DNA of 64,000 nt from Acanthornis magna. Its lineage: Eukaryota > Chordata > Aves > Passeriformes > Acanthizidae. The DNA lies in assembly GCA_036785705.1 (NCBI GenBank), contig JAWUZG010000159.1, positions 5,580,001-5,644,000 on the forward strand, written 5' to 3'. Both the position numbers and the translations under genes were made by a program. This document shows positions 46,946 through 58,720 of the stretch, piece after piece (positions within the stretch are counted from its first letter, which is position 1; each line of letters starts with the position of its first letter). The notes under the pieces are model-generated. The model saw only the letters and a list, made by a program, of their open reading frames with translations, did no database searches and had not been told where the DNA came from.

Positions 46946-49900
46946 AGCAGGTCTCAGCCCCCGCCTCCTCCAGGATCCCTGCACAGCGACCATTTCTAAC
47001 AGTTTATTTGACAGCTCCAAGAAAATGTTCCTGCTCTCTTCAGCTCACGAGGCACATGACCCGGACAGTGCCAATGGAATAAACATTTGGATTTAATTTA
47101 TTATCTTTCCCGCAGCCTCTGTCTCGGCTGGCGGCTGCAGAGGGACTGGGGTTGCTCCCTGCCTGCGGGACAGGGCCCGGGGCAGCCTGGCAGCTTTTAC
47201 CCAGCTCCATGGGATATTTTTATTTTTTTTCCATTCAAGCCTGTGCAGAGTTCCTGGCAGGACTGGAGCTTTCGTCCAGATTGCAGATGCCCAAAATATC
47301 TGTATTCTGGGCTGAGCAGACTGAGGCAGTGCCCGTGGCTGGCTGATTGAAGAGGACATCGGGGAATGCAGAAAGACAGACAGACAGACAGAGGCAAAGG
47401 GCCTGGGCACGTATGGCAGCAGTGACATACGTGGCAAGAGGATGGGGGATGCTCCTGGGTGCTGCCCCATCTCCAGCCACAGCTCTCACATCAGCATGGG
47501 ATATTTTTACTGTTTTTCCCACTCTGGTGACACTTGAGCTCAGTCCAGGACATGGTTTTGCCCCAGACTGTCTTGTGCTACTAGCCATTAAATTTGGTTA
47601 TATTTTTGCTATGTTATGCTCCCCATTTTAAATTATCTTCTAATCTGTGGTTCACCTGGCATCCTCAGGAGACAGGATTTGTGCAATAAAAGCTAAAATG
47701 CCAGTTAAAATGTATATTTTATATATATTTTTTAAATATATATATATAAATAAATATATATGTATAAATTTTATATATACTCTTTCACATGCATACATGA
47801 ATGAACACAGCTATTGATAAAAAACATGTGTTCCTTCATACATGTGTGTTTCCAATCAGATTTATAATGTATCTAATATAAATGTTTTTTCTGCATATAA
47901 AATTCATTGGAAACAGGAAACCAAATCAGTTTACCTTACTAAAGTGGCATGAAATAAAGAGTAGTGTACACTGTTGAAAGTAAGGTAGGATGTGGTTTTT
48001 GGAGGGCTTTTCTTCCCCTGAGGGCTCGTTCTACCATGTTTATGTCTAAAACCTGCTAATTTTAAAGCCAGCCCACAGGAGACTCATGGCATGACTTATT
48101 TATTTCATTTCACTTTCATTTTGCAGAGCTCAGGGTTTGTTTAAGGTGCTCCCATGCCAGCAGCTCATGCAGACACACCAGTGGATGCTCCAGGAGACCA
48201 CAAAGGGCTGTGGGTGTCTGCACACACTGATCCCCCCGTGTTTATCCAGAGGCTGAACAGGAGCCACTCTGGTGAGATGAGTCTGATTTTAAAAGTTCTT
48301 TTGCATGTTAAACATGTAATTAGATGCTCAGTGCTATTTTCAAACCGAGACATGTTCCTGGCTGATGTGCAAAAGGCCACGGTCTCCAGTTTTATGTGGG
48401 CAAATACTTTTAAAAATTGGCTCCTGGGATTTCGGGTGCTTATCAATTCCTCCTCTGACAAGCCTCCATCTCTGACCTTTCCATTACCAACTTTTCCACC
48501 TCCAGCTGCTTCATCAGCCTCCTGAGCATGGGCACACGGCTAATAAATCTGAGCCTTTAATTGCCCTCCCGCACTTGTGGCCTTATCTGAGCCATCATTC
48601 CTGCCGCTGTGCCTTGTCACTTCTCTCTGTTTCCAGGTTTGTGCTGCTGGGGTCAGCAAAAAGATAAAACAACAGCTCTTTGGGTTCGGTTTTAGGTACA
48701 AATCCCCCCAGGATCACACTCCTGGTTGCATGGCCCCACATGATGCGTCTGACACGGCTGAGTCGGCTCTGCCTGGGGGGAGATACAAACCCTCTGCTTT
48801 CAGCTCGTGCAAGGTCCCATTTTTTGATTATTTATGCAGCTGAAACTATGCAAAAATTTGTGGAGGGGGAAAAATCCCACAAACCCAGCATAAATTCCCT
48901 TGCTAAAGACATCAGTAAGGACAGAGGGTGCTGCTGGCCCAAGGTGCTGCTGCTGGGACCCCTCAGCTCCCAAGAACCCAATGCCTCTGGCACCCAAGGG
49001 AGATTGATTTATTTATTCCCCAATTTATGCCCCTGTCAGGAAGTTTCCAGCCCCTCCAGGAGAGCGGGTGCAGCAGTATCAGCAGCCACAGGTCTATCAG
49101 GCTGAACAGAAGCTTTTCCAGGAACTATCTAGTGAAACACATGACCGTGCCCGGCCGAAGGGTGATACGTGACAGGCATTCACCAGCTTCCCGGCCAGTC
49201 AGTTGACTTTGTTATTCAAACTATTTTAGTGATGGTTTTTAATCCCAGGCTTAAGTTTTTCTTTTTCTATTTTTCTTTTTTTTCCTCCCTTTCTTTTTTT
49301 ACTCTCTGAACAAGGGAATCTCTACGCTGGCAGGATTCAGAGAGGCACAAAGGAGGGAAAAACAAGTTTCAGCCAGAAGAGAGAGAGAAAAAAAAAGAAA
49401 AAGGATGCTGTTAGCATTCCCTGTATGCGAGGGGGTAAAAACATTTTGCTGTCAACTCTATTTTAAAGGGTAAGTGCCAACAGCAGCCCAGTTACTAAGC
49501 AAATAAATCCTGTGCTCAGCCTTTCCCTCTCAGTGTAAGGTTTTGGTGCTGGGGCTCATGAGCTGTGGGTGCTGGGCCGTGGGGCTGGCGGTGCCTCCCC
49601 ATGTCCCTGGTGCCCTCATCCCCATGCTGGGCGTGACCCACTGGCCTGTGGGGCTCCCCAAGTGTCCCCCAGATCTGGTGGGACAGGGGGGAGCAGTGCA
49701 GAGGTGTGGGCAGGTACCCCCTGCTCTCACCAAGAGCAGATTCAGGCAGCTGTGGCAGCACAGCCCTTGGCTGTGCCTCTGTGACAGGGGACACCGGGGA
49801 CGGGAGTGCCTGAAAGGGCAGAAATCTCACCCCATCCCTTCATGGCAGGCACAGGGGGAGGCTCTGGCACAGCCCCCTGGGGTCCAGGGCTGTCTCTGGG

Positions 49901-52054
49901 TGGGAAGGAGGCGATGCCAGGCTGTGATGCCAGACCGTGGCTGGGCTCACCCAGACGATGACCAGCACTGGTATTTATGGTGGCACTTCCCCGTGACAGC
50001 AGAGGGGCTGCATTTGCTCCAGCCCACACGAGCCAAAGCTCTCCCTGACAGCCCCAGGGTGGTGGTTTCCTATTAAAAAAACCCTGAATTTGTCATGCAA
50101 ATGACTGGGCATGTGGGCACAGCTGCTGAGAGGTGGCCTGGGCCGGGTCAGCTGCCAGCACGGCCATGGGGATGTGCCCAGGACAAGGTCTGGCCCCCCA
50201 GGCTGCTCCCACCCCTGGAACCTGCCAAGCAGATGGTGCTGCCAGCGCTGCCCTGCCAACACCACCCAGCCCTCACTGCTCCTCCAGTCCCTGTGGCTCA
50301 CTGAAGCTGTAAAACAAGCATTGTGACCCCCTGCTCATGCCCTCCCTGGCTTCTGTCTGGCTGCAGCAGAGCTGAGCTGCCCAGGATGAGCTTTCTTCAT
50401 GCTGGGACAACATAAGGCACGTGGTGCAGGTGGAAGAGGATGCTCCATCAAGCAATGCACTAAAAAGAAATAAAATTATACTTGTAAGCAATTTGAAAGT
50501 GATTTAAGCTCTTTCCCTGTGCCGGGCAGCCACTGCTTCTCACCCACACCCCACTGCTCATCCTCTGCAGTTTATCACTTGTCCTGCTAACGGCAACCCT
50601 TTGAGCTCTTCCCATTTTCCCAGCCTAGCACTGGGACTGGGAAGTGCTCGGGCTCCTTTCCGGAGGCTCTCAGCCCCAGCTGGCAGCACAGCCCTGCTCC
50701 CATCGGGAAGGAGGATGGCAGAGTTCCTTATTCCGCCTGGCCGCCCGCGATTTCACAGGCAGGTTTCACAAACAGGAAGGTGGCAGGTTGGGGTGCTGTT
50801 TTGATGTGGCTGTTTCTCCAAATGAGCCTGGAGCAAAACCGAGCGGGATCCAGAATGGCACTCGGCAGGGCTGGGTGCTGGGAGCGCCGCCTGCGCGCTC
50901 GCTTCCTGGCAGCTTGGCCACCTTTCAGGAAATCAGACAGCTAAATGGAAAATCATCACTCTTTTTGCTTCAGAGCACACTGCACCCATGGGTTTTTTCA
51001 GCAACAAATCGATTTGCAGCAGCCTTGCTGTCCCCATCGAGATGTGGGTCCCCAGAGCAGCAGGGCCAGGCACCTCAATGCTGCTGGGCTGGGGCCAAGG
51101 GCTCCCCAGCAGCTCCCAGCACCTCCATCCAAAAATCCTCCCTCCCTGCTCCTCCTCAGGACTCCTGACAGGGAGAAAGAAGAATTGCTGAATAATCTCC
51201 AGCCCCGATAGCACTTCAAAGGCAGGGCTCGGGCCAGGCTGCGCTCCCGCCAGCGCCGGGCTGGATGCAGCGCTCGGCTCTTGCTCCTTTGGCAGCCCCA
51301 CAGCGTATCCAGAAAGTAATTACTTAAAAAGGAAATAAATGTCACCCACATGGCTGTAAGCAAAACCCCGGGCAGGATGAACAGAGCCCCACCAGGATCT
51401 GCATTCTCACGCAACACAAGCGAGGCAGGAGCGAGTTGTTTCCATTCATCGCGATGGGCTGTTTACTCTGAGGGCTCCTGGTGACATTAGACATGCCCAC
51501 TGTGGGCATTTCAGCTCCCCGGGGCAGCCACAGTGCTGAACTGCCTCTGCTTTCATCCTACGGCATCCTCTTCCCCCAGGATGGCTTTAGGCATCACCAC
51601 CTGGACCAGCAGCAGATGCTGGTGCCAAAAACACAGCCCTTCCTGGCACCAGGCCTGCCGTGACCTTTGTGGAGATGAACCAGATAACGGGCACGATCAA
51701 ACAGAGTAATTTTATTTACTTTTACAAACTGATTCTTGAAATTTGTAATTGTCAAAACCTAAACGCCAAACTGCTGGATCCGAGACACCCTCAGAAAATC
51801 CCCTTAACCAGGCCAGGGCTCCGGCAGACCACTCACCTCCACACGGATTCAATCTTAGAAAAAAAAAACCCAACTTCTCCTAAGCAAATAACATAAGGAA
51901 GGTGACCAGAGAACTCTGGGATGAGATCCCCTCTGTCCCTACTGCCATGGAGCTGCCCCAGGACGGCAGCACCTCCCACCCTCTGCCCCACACAGTGTCC
52001 ACACTCGGTCCCAGCCCCCAGGGCTCTGTGACCTCAGGACACAGAGGAGCCTCG
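46946..52054. other. Noncoding, no gene recognised
   Basis: Mixed composition. It contains a short (GACA)n at 47372-47393, the AT tract at 47711-47780, and a polypyrimidine stretch at 49258-49302 followed by a purine stretch at 49340-49405. GC-rich unique DNA from 49550 to 51700 has overlapping ORFs on both strands but no family features. Confidence 0.5.
47711..47780. repeat. (TA)n-rich low-complexity tract
   Basis: TATATA strings with AAATA interruptions; simple sequence. Confidence 0.88.
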
Positions 52055-52984
52055 GGACACGCAGGGCAAGGGCAGCATGTGGGACATGCTGCAGGACGGT
52101 GGCATCACCCAATACCTGCCAGGATGGCAGCAGGGGCTGTTCCACAGGACACGCAGGGCAGGGGCAGCATGTGGGACATGCTGCAGGACGGTGGCATCAC
52201 CCAATACCTGCCAGGATGGCAGCAGGGGCTGTTCCACAGGACACGCAGGGCAGGGGCAGCACGTGGGACATGCTGCAGGACGGTGGCATCACCCAATACC
52301 TGCCAGGATGGCAGCAGGGGCTGTTCCACAGGACACGCAGGGCAGGGGCAGCACGTGGGACACGCTGCAGGACGGTGGCATCACCCAATACCTGCCAGGA
52401 TGGCAGCAGGGGCTGTTCCCACAAGACACTCAGGGCAGGGGCAGCACATGGGAGATGCTGCAGGACGGTGGCATCACCCAATACCTGCCAGGATGGCAGC
52501 AGGGGCTGTTCCACAGGACACGCAGGGCAAGGGCAGCACGTGGGACATGCTGCAGGACGGTGGCATCACCCAATACCTGCCAGGATGGCAGCAGGGGCTG
52601 TTCCCACAAGACACTCAGGGCAGGGGCAGCACGTGGGACACGCTGCAGGACAGGGACATCACCCAATACCTGCCAGGATGGCAGCAGGGGCTGTTCCACA
52701 GGACACTCAGGGCAAGGGCAGCACGTGGGACACGCTGCAGGACAGGGACATCACCCAATACCTGCCAGGATGGCAGCAGGGGCTGTTCCACAGGACACTC
52801 AGGGCAGGGGCAGCACGTGGGACACGCTGCAGGACGGTGGCATCACCCGACACTGCCAGGATGGCAGCAGGGGCTGTTCCACAGGACACTCAGGGCAGGG
52901 GCAGCACGTGGGACACGCTGGAGGACGGTGGCATCACCTGACACTGCTAGGATGGCAGCAGGGGCTGTTCCCACGGGACATGCT
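52055..52984. repeat. 92-bp minisatellite, about 10 copies, with phased E-boxes
   Basis: The unit start recurs at 52061, 52153, 52245, 52337, 52430, 52522, 52615, 52707, 52799 and 52890, giving periods of 91-93 bp. Units share GTGGCATCACCCAATACCTG and GCCAGGATGGCAGCAGGGGC. Seven of ten units contain the palindrome CACGTG (52260, 52352, 52537, 52630, 52722, 52814, 52905); the others have CATGTG or CACATG. Three plus frames are open for 280-376 codons because the unit has no stop, so these ORFs are artefacts. The array ends about 95 bases beyond the estimated RBM38 cleavage site, in the zone where its transcription should terminate. Confidence 0.96.
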
Positions 52985-53097
52985 CCCAGCCCACCCCGGC
53001 ACACTCGAGGCCAGGCCAGGTGGGTTGGGTAGTGCCCCCTGAAGCACTGCAGCCAAGCAAACCATACGGCACGGAATAATTTTAAAAGTTAAAATAG

Positions 53098-53103
53098 TTT
53101 ATT
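53098..53103 (-). terminator. RBM38: Distal poly(A) signal AATAAA of RBM38
   Basis: TTTATT on the plus strand is AATAAA in the transcript. It is the most distal canonical signal before the 92-bp array and sets the estimated end near 53080. The signal at 53151-53156 is an equally canonical alternative 48 bases upstream. Confidence 0.6.
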
Positions 53104-54132
53104 GCTGTCTTTGTAGAAATGCACTTAACTGACATCGCCTGTTCTCTTCCTTTATTTGGCTGTTGGATTACAGGCATAAAAAGGTTACATTTACCCATTT
53201 GTTCAGCGACATAACAGCTTTTTCTCTACTGCTCCACTCGTGATATTCTCCTAAACCTTGCTGGCCAACAGCCCCAAATCTCTTTACATAAATACTGTAA
53301 ATGTCTCCATAGGTTGCAGCATTGTAACAAAAGATCTACCAAAGTAGACAAAATGTTCAGTATTCTTGGTTGGTTTTTTGCATTTAAAAATATACCTAAA
53401 TTTGAGATAATCTTAACAGAGTAACAATTACAATAAGAAAATAGTACAGTGCGTTGACTAAAGGAATATTCTGCTCTCCTTCAAGCCAATATTCCCTTTT
53501 GCATGTTGAAGTGATTCAGCAATTACTTAAGAACTTTTACCTACATACAATAATTTAGTAAAATGAGAATTAAACAAGGCAGATACTTACTACTATTCTT
53601 CTGTCTGCAATTCACAGCTCATGCGAATAAAATCGCAATAAATATTAAAAAATAGTTTTTCTTTTGCTTTTTTTTTTTTTCTGTAAGGCATCTCTGAGTA
53701 TTACAAAGTTTTTGTACAACCAAAAAATAAGATTGCTTTTTTCCATGTTCTCCGAGTACCTCTGTACCTCACCAGTAAATAAGAGGATTGTAGGCTGGAT
53801 GAGGAAGGAAGGGCTGGCGGGGAAGGGGGTGGAAAGAAGACCACAGGTGATGGAAGCAGACCGCGATGTGTGCAAGAATCTGTAGTTTTCCTGTGAAACA
53901 TTTCAGCCGCTTTTAGAACATCTTCAAGACAGTATCTGTCCAGATTGAAGAGGGGGGAAAAAAAAAAAAACCAACTTACCAGAAGTCCACTTTCATAAGC
54001 ACAGTCAGACTGCAAGGATTTGGGCTCGCCCTCAACACTATAAATAGCTCAGGTATCGATATGCACCTACAATAAGGGGGACAAAGGTACGGGGTGATTT
54101 TTTTTTTTTTTTTTTTTGCTTGCTTTGTCTCT

Positions 54133-54138
54133 TTTATT
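54133..54138 (-). terminator. RBM38: Proximal AATAAA followed by genomic A20
   Basis: AATAAA lies about 75 bases after the stop codon in the transcript and is followed 15 bases later by 20 genome-encoded A residues (54117-54098). It could be a working proximal poly(A) site giving a very short UTR. Alternatively the A-tract may simply attract oligo-dT priming and create false 3' ends. Confidence 0.4.
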
Positions 54139-54212
54139 ATTTTTTTTGCCGTTTCGCCGTCCTACTCGCATCCTTGCACGTCAGAGATTGTCCCGGGAGG
54201 CCGAGGCGAGCC

Positions 54213-54513
54213 TCACTGCATGCGGTCGGGCTGCAGCTGCTGCGGCTGGTACTGCACGAAGGCGGCGGCGGGCGCCGCGGGGTTGCTGGCGCTGAGGGGC
54301 GGCTGCACCGTGCCCGTGTAGCCGTAGCCCACGAAGCCGGCGGCGGGGGAGGCAGCGTAGGGGTACTGGTCGTAGGCAGCTGTGGTGTACTGGGAATAGG
54401 CTTGGCTGGCGGCCGTGTAGTCGATGTAGGGAGACGTGATGGACTGCACGGGGGTGGGGATCACCACGCTGGGCTGGATGATGGCTTGGGGGTAAACATA
54501 GTGAGGCGTCAGT
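54213..54513 (-). CDS. RBM38: RBM38 last coding exon (C-terminal 99 residues)
   Basis: RBM38 (RNPC1) is a single-RRM RNA-binding protein induced by p53. It binds AU- and U-rich sequences and affects stability, translation and splicing of target mRNAs such as CDKN1A and TP53. Only the region after the RRM is here. The exon opens with one base completing a codon, then [19 protein letters not shown], a Tyr/Ala/Gln-rich middle, and ends [15 protein letters not shown] and TGA at 54215-54213. The start LTPHY and end QLQPDRMQ favour RBM38 over its paralogue RBM24, which ends [16 protein letters not shown] is intact at exon residues 50-57. In human RBM38 this segment contains the serine phosphorylated by GSK3 and contacts eIF4E; here it is Ser55 of the exon (codon 54350-54348). 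The length is close to the human C-terminal part. The frame is clean, with no sign of decay. The RRM exons are not in the window. Confidence 0.95.
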
Positions 54514-54535
54514 CTGTGGAGGCAAAGGGACAAAG
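54514..54535 (-). promoter_or_regulatory. RBM38: Splice acceptor of RBM38 last exon
   Basis: On the minus strand, TTGTCCCTTTGCCTCCACAG directly precedes the exon, with AG at 54515-54514. The pyrimidine content and the frame it imposes (phase 2 entry, LTPHY) fix the exon start. Confidence 0.93.
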
Positions 54536-57500
54536 TCACTGAGGGTTGGGCTCCCCCCGGGCCTGCACTGCCCCCCAAATTCATGTGTGTCAGCCATGGA
54601 AACGGTGCTGCCCCGAGCAAGGGGTGCTCCCGGGGTGGGGATGAAAAGCAAAACACTCCTAGACCCCGAGGGGAGGAACCGTGCAAGGTGAAGCATGGGC
54701 TGCAACTAATACACACACCCTGGTCCTCATGGCTCGTATCTCCCGCTATCCAGGCTGCTGGTCCCCAAAATAACCTCCCTGGAAGTCCGTGACAGCCCCT
54801 GGCTCACTGTATTTCACGCCCTGCCTGTCCCTGCCAGCCTTTCTGCCTCCCGTACCCTCCAGGTCCCACCCCCAAACCTGGCCGGAGGGTCCTGAGGGTG
54901 CACGGGCCCTGTGGGCACCTCCTGGCACCAGGCACGATGGGTCACTCTCCGTCTGTCCCACCAGGAATGACCACTGACCCCAGGCACAGCCCCTCCCGCT
55001 TGCCAGGTGTTATCAGTTACTACACACTTACACCGTGTTTCCACAACAGTGGATATTTAGGGCAATGCTACAGGGTGTTTGTTGTAAAACATGAGATATT
55101 CATGCTGCTTTCTTCCCTCCGCTAACACTGGCAGGGTGGTGACACTCCTGTGTCCCTGAGCTGTCACGTCTGCCCCTGGCATCTCCGCTGCCCTTTCCAT
55201 GAGGATCCCTGAAGTGCAGCTTCTCCCAGGTTTGCCCTGCCCTGAGGTTGCTCTGCTGCTGAGAGGAACTTAATGATGCCAGTCAATTAAAGTCCATAGA
55301 TGGAAAGATCCTGGAGGTGATTAATGCGGGAGTGCCCACTAATTCGCTAGAAACTGCTAATGAGGGGGAAAGGGAAGGAAAAAAAGCGTCAAAATGAAAG
55401 GGCTGTATTTTCCAAAGGGCCCACGTCAAGTCAGGCCTCAAACAAGGGCAAAAACTGTGCAAACCTGAAGGACTGGGTACATCCACAAAAATGCACATAA
55501 TCCCGCCATGAGCCAGAAAAAAATGGGGAATTGCACGTGGCCCGGAGAGCACGGCAGGGTGACACATCTGGGGCTTGTCTAAGAAATGTGGGGTGCAAAT
55601 TGTCACCAGCAAATGGCACAGTGCCAGTGGAAGATCAGAGCCACACACTCCAAAAAGGGCTCCCTGTGGAGAAGGTCCCTTTGGCCAATGCTTGCTGAAC
55701 TACAGAAGGCCACAGCACGAACCAAAAACATCCCCTGAAGAGCTTGTGCCACCCTGTCTCCAAACCCAACTCATTTTGGCAAACAGGAAAAAAACCATCA
55801 AGGCAAAACTCTGCAGAGAGCTTATGCAGATTCAAATATTTTGGGGATTTTTGTGTGGATGTGTGTGACAGCACATTTTCAAACACAACCACTTTTAAAA
55901 GCCTCCCACGGGCTCTTCACAAGGCACAGGGCTGTAGATGGCTACCCTCGTTCCACCTGAGCATCCCAAATCTCAGCCACCTCAGTCACACACTGGGGTC
56001 CACCTGGGGCTGGTCCCTCCTACCCATCACTTGCTGGGCTGTTCCCATTTGCTTTACAACCAGCAGTGGATGGTTTAATCTGTTTTTCAGGCAGGAGAAA
56101 GGCTTCTCACAAACAAGTGCTCATCTGAACTGAGTTTTCTCTCCTTTTCCCACTCCCATATGCAGTTTGTTTTTGCGTGAGACAATTTGCATGACAAGAG
56201 AGTGACTGCTCTCCTTTCCTCTCCCCACACAGCAACACTGCCTCCAAAATTCGGGTCCTTCCATACGCCAAGGGCACCGGGGGGGATGGACAATGGTGAG
56301 CATCACCTCAACCTTTAGCTGGTTCAGTGCAAGACCTTCTGAGGCCACAGACACCCCTGGACAGCAAGAGGGACCTCAGAGCCCTTCAGTCCACAAACAC
56401 ACCATGCCCAGCATCACCCTGTGGGTAACAAGAATGAGATGAGGCAGCAGAAATTCACTGAATCCCTTTTTGTTTAGCTCTGATCTAAACTGAGGCCAGC
56501 ACAGCTGAATCAGAGCTTAGGCACCAGCTCAGCCCAAGGGCACTTAATGTCACACACTCACAGCAGGCAGTGGCAGCCACCATCAGGTTCCTCACGCCGG
56601 TCACTGGGGGATTTTCTATTTTATTTTAAATAACTCAGAGGTGCGGCAGTGCTCTCTGGGCCTGCCAGGGTGTGGGGAAAGGCTCTGCAGAGGCACTCCC
56701 AGGCACTGACCCTTGGGCATGGCATGAGCAGAGCCTGTCCATGCTTATTCCTTGTAGGTCAGCAGCTCCGAGCACATCCTGCATCCCAGGCTGGGGAGGG
56801 ATGCTCTGGCTGCTCATTGCCTCTCCCTACACATCACATCCTGCCCCCAGGCTTCCTGCCACTCCAGGGCTCAACAAAGTTAAAGCCACTCCACAAATGC
56901 AATAAAAAATGCACAGTCCACTAAAAACCGCGCAGAAGCAGAGGCAGAGGAGGACCTGCACTTTTCCTGCACACAGCCTTTCTGCCTGAGCCTGCCAAAC
57001 GGCCGGGAGGACAGTCTGAGACTCCCAGCAATCCATCCTGAGCATCACCCTGTTTGAGCAGCTCCTCCATGTCCCTAGCTGCCACCCAGCTGCTCCCAGA
57101 GCTGGCACAGCCCATGTTGGGGACGTGGTGCCATCAGGTGAGTGGACATTCCCAGTTCATCCCAGGAAACCCCACAGGTTGGCTGTGCTTTCATGCACGG
57201 AGCTCCTCCATCGCAGCTCCACGGTGGCCTCAGAGACAGCACATCTGCAACATCCTGCACTACTGCTTTCCCTCAGCAAGGAAAAATTCCAGCTCTTCAG
57301 TGCTACTTGGAATAAAAAGCACCATTAGCTTGGAAGATAGTGAGAACTCCTGGACCCTGCTCCAGAAATCCATCCCACCAGCCCAGTGCATACACAAACA
57401 CATCACACACAAGAGCTGGTACTGCACTGAAAAATCACACTCAGCAGCTCCAGGATGTGCTTCTAAAGGGAATGTAAATGGAAAAGGGAAGGTTCTTTCG

Positions 57501-58233
57501 GTCTGTGGGATTTTAATAATTCAGCTAGAAATTTCAATCAAGATATTATGCAGTTTGGTCTTCTGAATTAGGTGGACAGATGGCAATTCATCGATCAAAA
57601 CAAAACACACAACCCAAAGTAAGGTCACTTTGATGACTTGCAGCTACAAACAAAACAAACCAGTGCAGTAGGATGAAGTTCTCTGCTGGCTACATTTAGC
57701 ATCCACAGAAAATCTTAAAATATTTCCCCCTCTTCCATTATTTCTGAAGATGATCTTTCAGGAAATAGATTTTAAGAAAAGCAAGCTGTTCTGGAGTTCT
57801 CTTTCTAGAAAACAGCAAACTCTAATCTGAATTTCTACAGGATGAGTCACATCTGTGTTTTAAGATGCCTTTCCCTTCCTCCCTCCCTGCAGTTTTCCTC
57901 CATCCCCCACGAAGGGCCCTGCCAGCCAGAAGAGAACTTCATCAAAAACACACACGGTGTGATTATAAAACATCAACCAAGTGATCAGCCGTGGCCACCA
58001 CACACCAAAGTCACCCTGTGAACAGCAGATGGACGAGACGCTGCTGGCACGACAAGGAACCACGGGCAAAGGCCACCCAGCACCACGAGCATGGTCAAAC
58101 CCAAGCCTGGCGGTGGCACAGGAGGGACAGCAGGAGGGACAGCAGGGACTCGGCAGGGCCCTCGTGGTGCCAGCCCACGCTGCTGACCACGTGGCACCAT
58201 GCCACGCTGCCCCGGCAGCCAGGACTGAGACAG

Positions 58234-58720
58234 AACAAAAGGGATGGTTACAGAGCCACTGGCACGGGGGACACGGCTCTGTCCTGCCCTGGCTGGGGAC
58301 ACAACAAAAGGGATGGTTACAGAGCCACTGGCACGGGGGACATGGCTGTCCTGCTCTGGCTGGGGACACAACAAAAGGGATGGTTACAGAGCCACTGGCA
58401 CGGGGGACACGGCTCTGTCCTGCTCTGGCTCGGGACACAACAAAAGGGATGGTTACAGAGCCACTGGCACAGGGGACATGGCTCTGTCCTGCTCTGGCTC
58501 GGGACACAACAAAAGGGATGGTTACAGAGCCACTGGCATGGGGGACACGGCTCTGTCCTGCTCTGGCTGGGGACACAACAAAAGGGATGGTTACAGAGCC
58601 ACTGGCACAGGGGACACGGCTCTGTCCTGCCCTGGCTGGGGACACAACAAAAGGGATGGTTACAGAGCCACTGGCACGGGGGACACGGCTGTCCTGCTCT
58701 GGCTGGGGACAGAACAAAAG
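58234..58720. repeat. 69-bp intronic minisatellite, 7 copies plus edge
   Basis: The AACAAAA landmark recurs at 58234, 58303, 58370, 58439, 58508, 58577, 58646 and 58713. The period is 69 bp, with 67 where a CT pair is lost. Plus-strand units share GGGATGGTTACAGAGCCACT. Read in the RBM38 direction each unit runs GGCTCTGTAACCATCCC, TTTTGTTGTGTCCCC and AG, that is a branch-like TAAC, a pyrimidine tract and a CAG. Five units keep CCCCAG and two have CCCGAG. Because 69 is divisible by three, the minus frame encodes a 23-residue repeat (PARAGQSRVPRASGSVTIPF type). This is a by-product of the repeat. Confidence 0.96.

Larger units (their letters stand above)
53080..54212 (-). other. RBM38: RBM38 3' UTR
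   Basis: This is the untranslated part of the last exon, about 1.1 kb. Its end is estimated from two AATAAA signals on the minus strand, at 53156-53151 and 53103-53098. A third, proximal AATAAA lies at 54138-54133, followed by a genome-encoded A20 tract (54117-54098). The mRNA strand carries six AUUUA pentamers (complements at 53289, 53298, 53397, 53639, 53776 and 54041) and a U-rich run near 53955. These are plausible sites for AU-rich-element-binding proteins, the class of site RBM38 itself binds. Several ORFs here on either strand are meaningless. Confidence 0.75.

Noticed and set aside
46103..46999. 298-codon ORF rich in HPSI
   Set aside because: It is translation of the CCAT tract.
51902..53032. 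Plus-strand ORF of 376 codons with 321- and 280-codon frames beside it
   Set aside because: All three frames are open only because the 92-bp unit lacks stops; the translations are the same repeat in rotated frames.
527..53079. Search for PCK1, ZBP1 or PMEPA1 exons expected near RBM38 from the human gene order
   Set aside because: No recognisable peptide from these families was seen; they may lie further left or be arranged differently.
54181..54705. 174-codon minus ORF overlapping the RBM38 exon
   Set aside because: It is an out-of-frame shadow; the frame with LTPHY...QLQPDRMQ is the real one, and codons upstream of 54513 are intron.
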